Below, piece after piece: positions 50,411 to 57,691 of a stretch of DNA of 64,000 nt. Position numbers and translations under genes: made by a program. Each line of letters begins with the position of its first letter. The first letter of the stretch is position 1. Under the pieces are notes generated by a model. The model did no database searches, was not told where the DNA came from, and was given only the letters and a program-made list of their open reading frames with translations. The stretch spans positions 86,377 to 150,376 of the forward strand of contig JAEZCO010000070.1 of the NCBI GenBank assembly GCA_023433505.1, written 5' to 3'. Source of the stretch: Bacillota bacterium. GTDB taxonomy: Bacteria; Bacillota; Clostridia; Acetivibrionales; DTU013.

Positions 50411-50502
50411 TTGAGTAATAATCTTTTTCATATATCCTTACTATAAAGCTTATGTAATTAGTATCCCATTTATATTTGGTTCGTTAATTCAGTATAAAGT
50501 TA

Positions 50503-50532
50503 TTGACCAGTGCAAAGTAGATATATTATGAT
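50503..50532 (+). promoter_or_regulatory. Promoter of the ROK regulator gene
   Basis: TTGACC (50503-50508), an 18-base spacer and TATGAT (50527-50532) lie about 50 bases before the start codon. Confidence 0.55.
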
Positions 50533-50584
50533 ATAATATATTAGTTTATACAAAGAATAAAATAATTATAAGGGGTAGATTTAT

Positions 50585-51805
50585 TTGAAAATCAATAATG
50601 AGATTGGTAATGTCCAATTGATGCAAAAAATAAACAGGCTGAAGGTTTTGGATTACATCAGGGATAATGGACCGGCAGCAAGGCCTGAAATTGCTAAATC
50701 TACCGGATTAAGCCCCTCTTCAATAACAAATATTGTAGCTTATCTGCTTGAGAAAAAGCTGGTAGCAGAAATGGGACAGGTGGACTCAAAGGAGGTAGGA
50801 AGAAAGGCCACTTTAGTAAAGTTTAACCCTGAGTCCATGAATATTATTTCCATAGATATAGAATCTGCCAGTATCAACTTTGCTTTGACAAACCTGGCGG
50901 GAGATATACAAAAAATGAAAGAGATCCCCTTGGACAGGCTTATAAAGGATTATGAAATTTTTAACATCATAAAAAGAGAAATCAGTTCCATGATAGATGA
51001 AGGAATCAAACACCACAACGCTGCCATTGCTGGGATAGGAATAGCCGTATCGGGTCTTGTTGATGACAATGAGAAGCTGATCATATCGAGCAGCTTGCGG
51101 TGGAAGGGGCTATCCCTAAAGGAATATTTTGAAAGCAATTTTAATCTTCCTGTATATGTGCAGAATAATTCCAGAACAAAGGCGCTGTGGGAGTTGAAGA
51201 CAAGAAAGGATATATCGGAGAAAAATGTGATATTCATGGATCTCACGATGGGAGTGGGTATCATTAACTTTTATGAGCAGAAAATCAATAATGCCGTAAT
51301 AGGCGAGTTTGGGCATACAACTGTTAAAAAGGATGGCCCCTTATGCTTCTGCGGCAACCATGGATGCCTTGAAATGATGTGTTCTGTCGATTCGGTTGTA
51401 AACGAATGTGATGAGCTTTTGAAAAACGGCAAGTGTGAAGTTCTGAGAAAAGATATGGCGGGAGCAGATAGAGTTTTAAACTATCAATCGGTGCTTGATG
51501 CATACCAAAAAGGTGATAAGGATGTAAAAGAAGTCCTTGAGGAATGTGGAAGATATTTGGGCATTGGTTTGGCAAATATCATCAATGTTTTTAATCCGCA
51601 AAGGATAATCATCAATGGTGATATTCTGTTGAACTGTAGCTTTATTTATGAAACTGCAGTTGAAGAAGCACATAAGCGAGCGCATGAACAATTTGTCAAG
51701 GATTTGAGGTTTGAAATGGTGAGCATCGGTGTGGAGGAAGCTGTCAAAGGAGTATCACTGTATGTTGCAGATAAACTCTTTGAACTGTCAGGACCTGAAT
51801 TTTGA
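50585..51805 (+). CDS. ROK family transcriptional regulator (NagC/XylR type)
   Basis: 406 residues. The N-terminal winged helix (ARPEIAKSTGLSPSSITNIV) is followed by a sugar-kinase-like ROK domain. GEFGHTTVKKDGPLCFCGNH followed by GCLE contains the structural zinc site (CFCGxxGC). The kinase phosphate loop is degenerate (DIESASINFALTNLAG), consistent with a sugar-sensing regulator rather than a kinase. Start is TTG with AAGGGG upstream. It heads the following amino-sugar-type gene cluster and probably responds to its substrate. Confidence 0.9.
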   Translation: MKINNEIGNVQLMQKINRLKVLDYIRDNGPAARPEIAKSTGLSPSSITNIVAYLLEKKLVAEMGQVDSKEVGRKATLVKFNPESMNIISIDIESASINFALTNLAGDIQKMKEIPLDRLIKDYEIFNIIKREISSMIDEGIKHHNAAIAGIGIAVSGLVDDNEKLIISSSLRWKGLSLKEYFESNFNLPVYVQNNSRTKALWELKTRKDISEKNVIFMDLTMGVGIINFYEQKINNAVIGEFGHTTVKKDGPLCFCGNHGCLEMMCSVDSVVNECDELLKNGKCEVLRKDMAGADRVLNYQSVLDAYQKGDKDVKEVLEECGRYLGIGLANIINVFNPQRIIINGDILLNCSFIYETAVEEAHKRAHEQFVKDLRFEMVSIGVEEAVKGVSLYVADKLFELSGPEF

Positions 51806-51811
51806 GGCGAT

Positions 51812-52310
51812 AGTATGAGTCCGCCAAGCGAAGCTTGTCAAATCTTACCGGTGAAAGTCCGGATTAGGCAAATATGCAGCACAAAATGCGGAGAAAAGAA
51901 ACTGTAAGCCTGCTACCTTTGATTTTCTTGGATTCACACACTTTTGTGATAAATCATGAAAAGGGAATTTCAAGCTTGGCAGGAAAACAAGAAAGAAGAA
52001 GTATAGTGCAAAGCTTGTAGAGATGAATAACCAGTTAAAAGACATAAGAAATGCAGTAAAAATCAAGGAATAGTGGAAGACACTTGAAGCTAAACGCAGA
52101 GGACATTATCAATATTATGGGATTAGTGGCAGCTTTGCGAGTATTGAAGCATTCTATCGAGAAACATGCCGCCTTGTGTATAAGTGGATTAACAGACGTA
52201 GTCAAAAGAAAAGTATACTTAGTGGGAACATGTAAGTGATATTAGTGAAGAGCCGGATGTGGGAAAACTGCAAGTCCGGTTCCGTGAGGGATATAGTAAG
52301 TCTCACACGT
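51812..52310 (+). pseudogene. Group II intron relic: maturase C-terminal fragment and domain V
   Basis: Fragments read FDFLGFTHFCDKS, KKYSAKLVEMNNQLKDIRNA, KTLEAKRRGHYQYYGISGSF and RETCRLVYKWINRRSQKK, interrupted by stop codons. These are the thumb/maturase end of LtrA-type reverse transcriptases. Downstream, 52250-52282 has the form GAGCCGGAU...GUCCGGUUC of a group II domain V hairpin, followed by a domain VI-like stretch. The 5' intron and RT core are missing. It separates the ROK gene from the cyclase-like gene and is no longer a mobile element. Confidence 0.75.
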
Positions 52311-52351
52311 TGGTAAATAGAAATTTATTAACAAAAGGAAGAGATTTAGAT

Positions 52352-53047
52352 ATGTCTACTCGACAAGTAATGGATATAACAGGTACTATAGAAAAAGGCA
52401 TGTGGAACTATGAGGAACCTTTCCCGAAGTTCGATATAAAACCATTGGGCAGGGTTCCGTGGGTGGATTGTGAGGTTCACTGCGAAGTATTTTATGGGCT
52501 GCATTCTCAAACAGGTACTTACCTTGAAACCCCGGCACACTATTATGGAAATGATAAAAGCTATCATACTGTAGATATACCGATAGAAAAACTCATAAAC
52601 ATTCCGTGTACAATTTTAAATATTAGTGAAGAAAACTTTACCCATATACCAGAAAGAGTACCTGTCACAAAGGATATGCTTGAGCGGTGTACAGGCAGTC
52701 AGGACATAGATGAAAAAAGTGCAGTTCTTATTGGAACCGGTTGGGGAAGGAATTGGATGAACAGAGCCTTTCTGGACAGGTCCCCATATTTTACTTATGA
52801 AGCAATGATGTGGCTTATATCGAAAGCCCCGATTCTGATTGGAACCGATTTCCCCAGATGGGAGAATCTGCGTGAACGTGAAGGTTTCTTTGATAAGTTC
52901 TATTCTGAAGATATTCTAATGCTGGCACCTTGTGTCAATCTTGAGAAGATTAAAAAAAGCAAAGCCCTGCTTACGGTTCTGCCTGTAAAAATATCAGGAA
53001 CCAGCTGCGTTCCCTGCAGAGCTGTAATTATGGAAGAAGGTGATTGA
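52352..53047 (+). CDS. Cyclase-family (kynurenine-formamidase-like) metal-dependent hydrolase
   Basis: 231 residues of the PF04199 fold. The start MSTRQVMDITGTIEKGMWNY and the C-terminal LPVKISGTSCVPCRAVIMEE fit. The usual metal motif HxGTHxDxPxH appears as HSQTGTYLETPAHY: the GTH histidine is Tyr and the Asp is Glu, so metal binding may be altered. The ATG at 52352 (GGAAGAG upstream) is used, because the longer frame runs into the intron domain V. The next gene overlaps or abuts its stop. It may hydrolyse an amide or lactone in the cluster's pathway. Confidence 0.75.
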   Translation: MSTRQVMDITGTIEKGMWNYEEPFPKFDIKPLGRVPWVDCEVHCEVFYGLHSQTGTYLETPAHYYGNDKSYHTVDIPIEKLINIPCTILNISEENFTHIPERVPVTKDMLERCTGSQDIDEKSAVLIGTGWGRNWMNRAFLDRSPYFTYEAMMWLISKAPILIGTDFPRWENLREREGFFDKFYSEDILMLAPCVNLEKIKKSKALLTVLPVKISGTSCVPCRAVIMEEGD

Positions 53048-53048
53048 T

Positions 53049-53891
53049 TTGATAAATAAGGAAGATATAAAGTTCAGCCTTGAACTTATGGACATCAGGA
53101 AAGGTGATATACTTCTGGTGCACAGCGCACTAAGCAGCATAGGCTATGTTGAAGGAGGGGCTGATACCGTCATAGATGCATTGCTTGAGACTGTAAGAGA
53201 GGAAGGGACTGTAGCGATGTCTACCCTTACAGGGTGGTTTAGTCCCTTTAATGCAGAAAATACTGCTTCAGCGGTCGGAAAGATATCCGAGAAGTTCAGG
53301 CTTAGAAAAAATGCAGTGAGAAGTCTGCATCCTGTACACTCGGTAGCTGCCATAGGCAAGTATGCCCATTATATTACGCAAGATCATGATAAATGTGAAA
53401 CCGGCTGCGGCGAAGGAACTCCATACTTGAAAATACGTGATCTTGGGGGCAAGGTTATGTTGCTGGGTGTGGATATGGACAGGAACACAGTCATGCATTC
53501 TCTGGAGGAAGAGATTGATGCCCTCTATTTAAGGACCCTGGATATTCCGGCACCGATGTACATGGAAGGATATGAGAATAAGAAGTTCACACTAAAGAAG
53601 TTTCCTCCCGGACATAGAGACTTTATGGGACTGACACCGGTTTTAAGGAAAAAAGAGGCTTTGATTGAAGGAGAAATCGGAAAAGCTGCAGTCAAGGTTA
53701 TGGAAGTAAAGAAACTTTTTGATATAGGACTGGAAATACTGAGGGAGGACCCAGTGTATTTCATCTGCCACAATCCCAATTGCAATTCATGCCATTGGGC
53801 AAGAAAGTTGTATGAAAAAGCTGATATCGATTATTCGAGGTATACGAGAAATGGCTGTTCAGACGACGGCTGTGAGATTTGTGTAGTATAA
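53049..53891 (+). CDS. AAC(3)-family N-acetyltransferase-like protein with Cys-rich tail
   Basis: 280 residues. LLVHSALSSIGYVEGGADTVIDAL, TVAMSTLTGW, SLHPVHSVAAIG and GGKVMLLGVDMDRNTVMHSLEE are signatures of aminoglycoside 3-N-acetyltransferases (PF02522), which acetylate an amine of amino sugars or aminocyclitols with acetyl-CoA. The C-terminus has two C-x4-C-x2-C clusters (CHNPNCNSC, CSDDGCEIC), probably a zinc site. Start at TTG 53049 with GAAGGTGAT upstream. Context suggests a metabolic acetyltransferase rather than drug resistance. Confidence 0.82.
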   Translation: MINKEDIKFSLELMDIRKGDILLVHSALSSIGYVEGGADTVIDALLETVREEGTVAMSTLTGWFSPFNAENTASAVGKISEKFRLRKNAVRSLHPVHSVAAIGKYAHYITQDHDKCETGCGEGTPYLKIRDLGGKVMLLGVDMDRNTVMHSLEEEIDALYLRTLDIPAPMYMEGYENKKFTLKKFPPGHRDFMGLTPVLRKKEALIEGEIGKAAVKVMEVKKLFDIGLEILREDPVYFICHNPNCNSCHWARKLYEKADIDYSRYTRNGCSDDGCEICVV

Positions 53892-53907
53892 AATGAGGGG
53901 TTAAATA

Positions 53908-54663
53908 ATGTATAATTTCAGTCTATTGATTGATGACAGGGTGGCTGCAGATTTTAGTGAAAAAATTGCCGTAAGCGATAGCTTGATGATATGCAATCTG
54001 GAAATTGAAGACTGCATTGAGGGAAAGAACATAGCGGAACTGGATGGGGAACATATTGAGAGAATCAGAAATCTTCTAATTTTGCATGCAAAGAAGATTG
54101 TTCTGCTCAATTGCAGCAAGTCTGTGACAGAACAGGAGTATTATAAAAAACTGTTTAGAAAAGCACATATGCTGGGCGTAGGATATTTGAATGTGCCGGT
54201 GGATGAGAAGCAGGACGAAGCCTATAATGAATGTTTCAGAAAGGTTAACAATATTGGTAAAGCGTATGGTATAGGCGTTTTAGTCGAAAACATAAGTACT
54301 GCGTCAATACAGGATGATAAAAACATTACCCATTTCTATAAAAAGATAAAGGACCATAATACAGGACTTGTCTTTAATCCTCTGGAGTATGTGAAGCTGA
54401 AGAGCCATCCCTTTTTTCATGAATTCTATAACAGCAAATTGAAGGATGAGACCAGGTTTCTCAGGGTAAACGACGGTTTGTTTGTTGACGGTACCGCCGT
54501 TCTTCCGGCACAGGGAAATGCTGAGATTAAGGAGCTTGCTTCCATTCTTATTGCAAGAGGATATAAAGGTTATTTTTCATTTACCCCATACCTGAAGGAT
54601 ATGGATGTCAAGGATTATTCGTATGTTATCAATGGCTTCAAAAAACTTCTCACGCTAATGTAA
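53908..54663 (+). CDS. Sugar isomerase/epimerase-like TIM-barrel protein
   Basis: 251 residues with a xylose-isomerase-like (AP endonuclease family 2) pattern: YLNVPVDEKQDEAYNECFRK, GIGVLVENIS with the usual metal-binding Glu, TGLVFNPLEYVKL, RFLRVNDGLF, GYFSFTPYL. Some canonical metal ligands are unclear, so catalytic competence is uncertain. GAGGGG lies before the ATG. It is co-directional with the acetyltransferase (16-base gap) and the aminotransferase. Confidence 0.65.
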   Translation: MYNFSLLIDDRVAADFSEKIAVSDSLMICNLEIEDCIEGKNIAELDGEHIERIRNLLILHAKKIVLLNCSKSVTEQEYYKKLFRKAHMLGVGYLNVPVDEKQDEAYNECFRKVNNIGKAYGIGVLVENISTASIQDDKNITHFYKKIKDHNTGLVFNPLEYVKLKSHPFFHEFYNSKLKDETRFLRVNDGLFVDGTAVLPAQGNAEIKELASILIARGYKGYFSFTPYLKDMDVKDYSYVINGFKKLLTLM

Positions 54664-54777
54664 AATTGTTTATCAAACCTATTGAAAAAGGAAAATAATT
54701 AGCATATAATAAATTTATGCAATAAATAAATTAATTATATGCAACCAAATGTTAACATTTACGGGAGGGATTTTTGT

Positions 54778-56031
54778 ATGAGTAAGGCTAATGTAAATGT
54801 AGGAAAAGATTCAGCTGGAGGAATCACCAGCAGCTATAAGGTGGATGATGGTGTTGTTCTTAAGGTACCATATTCTTATTTTGGAAGCATATATGACCAG
54901 GAAGAAGAAAAGGCAGTATTGGGGGCAATGAAACAGGATTCACTGACTATGGGACCTCAGGTATTGGAATTCCAAAAAAAGTTTGCAGAATATACAGGTA
55001 CCAAACATGCATATGCCGCATCAAACTGCACAACTGCAATGCATGTATGTGCACAGGTAATGGGTCTTAGGCCGGGAGATGAGGTTATAGTAACTCCTAA
55101 TACCTTCATTGCTACATCTCTCGTAGTACTCAAGGAAGCTGCGACACCGGTTTATGCAGATATCGATCCAAAAACCTTCAATATCAATCCCAGGGAAGTT
55201 GAAAAGAAAGTTACCAACAGAACAAAGGCTATTTTTGTAGTTCATTACGGTGGACAAATGGTTGATATGGATCCAATTATGGAAATCGCTAAAAAGTACC
55301 ACTTAATCGTACTTGAAGATTGTGCACACACACCGGGGGCTGATTATAAAGGGAAAAAAGCCGGTTCAATTGGTGATTTCGGATGCTTCAGTTTCCACTC
55401 TCTCAAAAACATGACTACTTTGGGTGAAGGCGGTATGATAACCTGTAATAATGACAGATACGCTGAAGGTATTGAAAAACTTAGATGTATGAATCTTGAC
55501 CACTGGAAAAACCAAGAGGATTACTGGAGACCATCACACTTTGATGTAGTAGATTTTGACGGCAAATGGGGTAACAACTACAGAATGAATGAAGCACAAG
55601 CTGCAGTCGGAATTGCACAGCTTAACAAGCTTGATATGATGAATGCCAAGAGGATTGAATACGGAAGATACTTAAATGAAGGACTGAAAGGTATCAAAGG
55701 CATTACACCTGTTTATGAAGATCCAAATTGCAAGCATGTTTACCATCTTTACACAGTCTGTGTTGAAGAAAAAGAACTTGGCGCAAGCAGGGACGATTTC
55801 ATGAGAGTACTGTATAAAGAGGAAGGTATTCAGGGAATTCTCCATTATCAGCCTACATATCATCTTACAGGGCTTAAGAAGCTGGGCTACTCTCAGGATA
55901 TATGTCCCATAGCTGAAGACTTTTTCTATAGGAGAGAGATAAATACACCACATCATCCCAGACTGACTAAAGATGACCTTGATGTCATCATAGCAGGTGT
56001 AAAAAATGCTGCAAGGAAGGTTGGAAAGTAG
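54778..56031 (+). CDS. DegT/DnrJ/EryC1/StrS family PLP aminotransferase
   Basis: 417 residues. This family transaminates keto-sugars or keto-cyclitols using Glu or Gln. TMGPQVLEFQKKFAEYTG, AASNCTTAMHVCAQVMG, GDEVIVTPNTFIAT, LEDCAHTPGADY and the PLP lysine in FHSLKNMTTLGEGGM are all present, as is NYRMNEAQAAVGIAQL. The ATG at 54778 has GGGAGGG upstream. With the acetyltransferase and the Gfo/Idh remnant this makes an amino-sugar or aminocyclitol pathway likely. Codon use is more even than in the neighbours, suggesting good expression. Confidence 0.92.
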   Translation: MSKANVNVGKDSAGGITSSYKVDDGVVLKVPYSYFGSIYDQEEEKAVLGAMKQDSLTMGPQVLEFQKKFAEYTGTKHAYAASNCTTAMHVCAQVMGLRPGDEVIVTPNTFIATSLVVLKEAATPVYADIDPKTFNINPREVEKKVTNRTKAIFVVHYGGQMVDMDPIMEIAKKYHLIVLEDCAHTPGADYKGKKAGSIGDFGCFSFHSLKNMTTLGEGGMITCNNDRYAEGIEKLRCMNLDHWKNQEDYWRPSHFDVVDFDGKWGNNYRMNEAQAAVGIAQLNKLDMMNAKRIEYGRYLNEGLKGIKGITPVYEDPNCKHVYHLYTVCVEEKELGASRDDFMRVLYKEEGIQGILHYQPTYHLTGLKKLGYSQDICPIAEDFFYRREINTPHHPRLTKDDLDVIIAGVKNAARKVGK

Positions 56032-56166
56032 GATGTACAAATATTGGTAGCCCAATGTCAGCATACTGTTTTGGAGGCAGGGTGCTTAGGCACCCTTTCC
56101 AGGATTAATTGGCGGTACCGTTGGCAGCGGAATGTAATTAGATCAGAGAGTGGGGAGTGAATTCGA

Positions 56167-56376
56167 ATGGATAAGGTAAGATGGGGAGTTATTGGAGCGG
56201 CAGGGATTGCGGATAGAAGAACTATACCTGGAATGATGCTGGCAGGGAATGCGGAATTGGTTTCTGTAATGGAAGTTAATAAAATTGAAGTACCGGTGGA
56301 AGACGCACTGAATGTTCAAAAAGTTGTTAATGCGGCATATGCATCTTCAGATAATAATATATTTGTCTCATTCTAA
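56167..56376 (+). pseudogene. Gfo/Idh/MocA oxidoreductase with large internal deletion
   Basis: The 69-residue frame begins with the intact Rossmann start (WGVIGAAGIADRRTIPGMML, AGNAELVSVMEVN) and then jumps to the typical last 30 residues of the family (VPVEDALNVQKVVNAAYASS). Some 280 residues of NAD(P)-binding and sugar-binding domain are missing, in frame. A GGGGAG ribosome site is still present. The parent enzyme would have made the keto-sugar substrate for the aminotransferase. Confidence 0.78.
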
Positions 56377-56781
56377 AAGTCAATCCATGAGAAATATCAA
56401 AAAATGAGTTAAAAAAGTTGAAGAGAAGATACACTGCTATGATATTGCTATTGATTGGTATTAAAAGATATATACTGGCACATGATACAAACACAAATAT
56501 GAAATAATGGGATAGCTAGTGGATGCCAGCAGTATGCAAACTGGTTATCCTGGGAGGTGTTTTTATGAATTGTCTGGACAAAAAAATATCTGTCTTAAGT
56601 GCGGCAAAATACTGAAAAAAATAAAGATTACCGTGATGAGTGCGTACTTGAAAAAAACTGGAGATAGATATTATTGAATATGAGAAGCAGATAGAATTAT
56701 AATTAAAGAAAGAGGATGACCAATAAATGGTCATGGAAACTGTGGGATTGCCAAAAATTTATAATTGGAAGGATGTTATGA
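56377..56781. other. Non-coding or degenerate stretch
   Basis: No intact gene is seen in this 405-base interval. A short fragment near 56565-56640 reads SGQKNICLKCGKILKK with a CxxC pair, possibly a zinc-ribbon remnant. Another frame at 56727 has GLPKIYNWKDVMNG. This looks like decayed sequence continuing the deletion in the preceding pseudogene. Confidence 0.4.
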
Positions 56782-57579
56782 ATGGCTTTTATTATGGAGA
56801 ATATGACGGTAAAAGACATGGAGGATGCTTTGAAGTGCACCAGGACTGTTATAATACCTGTAGGTGTTATAGAGCAGCATGGGTACCATCTGCCTTTGAG
56901 CACAGATATACATAATGCCACTGAGGTTCCGAAAAGAGCCGGTGACAGGTTAAATGCAGTGGTAGCTCCTACAACTCCATACTGCTATTCAGGAGGAGAA
57001 TTACTGGGGACGGTAAATATCAGCACACAGGTTTTCTCGCTCCTTGTTATGGACATTTGCTCTGAATTTGCCAGAATGGGTTTTGAAAATATAGTTGTAT
57101 TGCTAGGACATGGTGGTACAGACAACAAGGCTGCTTTAAAAAGTTCACTTCAGATGATACTAAAAAGAAATCCCGGTTTAAATAACATGACACTTTCCCT
57201 TGTTGAATGCTGGGAGCTTTCACCGACTTGGCTTGGATGCTTCGGACTGGAACCTGAGCATGACTTTCATGCCGGTTTGGCTGAGACCTCACTTATGATG
57301 TATTGGAAGCCTGAATTGGTCAGAGAATCTATTGTAATGGACGAACCTGAGGTCGCAAGAATGATGAGGACTGACCAGGACTGGTTCGAAGCTTCCGAGA
57401 AAAAAATTGATCATAGATTTATAATTCCAAAGACTTATCAAAGGGAAGAAATTAAAATAGGAGTCATGGGGTTCCCGGAGAAAGCCAACAAAGAGCTTGG
57501 AGAAAAGATTTGCAAGGAAATGGTGGAAGGTTTAATAGATTATATAGATCTGCTGAACTCTCGAAACAGTTCGAAATAA
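56782..57579 (+). CDS. Creatininase-family amidohydrolase
   Basis: 265 residues (PF02633). The metal ligands are visible: Glu and His in GVIEQHGYHLPLSTD (with the Asp), GHGGTDN, and His and Glu in DFHAGLAETS. Family members hydrolyse cyclic amides or N-formyl amides, including creatinine, mycofactocin precursors and FAPy intermediates. Here the amino-sugar context suggests N-deacylation, but the substrate is unknown. The ribosome site is weak (GGATG) before the ATG at 56782. Confidence 0.88.
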   Translation: MAFIMENMTVKDMEDALKCTRTVIIPVGVIEQHGYHLPLSTDIHNATEVPKRAGDRLNAVVAPTTPYCYSGGELLGTVNISTQVFSLLVMDICSEFARMGFENIVVLLGHGGTDNKAALKSSLQMILKRNPGLNNMTLSLVECWELSPTWLGCFGLEPEHDFHAGLAETSLMMYWKPELVRESIVMDEPEVARMMRTDQDWFEASEKKIDHRFIIPKTYQREEIKIGVMGFPEKANKELGEKICKEMVEGLIDYIDLLNSRNSSK

Positions 57580-57691
57580 TGCGATATAGATTTGAGAAAA
57601 TGGGGCTTTTAAGTGCTCCTTTTCTTTGAGGGAAGTGGTAAATGCTTATTCCGCTTTCCATATAGAACACAAAAATAAATCACAGTTCAAG

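Noticed and set aside
53049..53891. Antibiotic resistance gene
   Set aside because: The family is AAC(3), but gene context (aminotransferase, amidohydrolases, sugar importer) and the Cys-rich tail argue for metabolism. Resistance cannot be claimed from sequence alone.
56707..56915. 62-residue frame overlapping the creatininase start
   Set aside because: It runs in another frame through the creatininase gene and carries no domain. At most it contains a decayed fragment.
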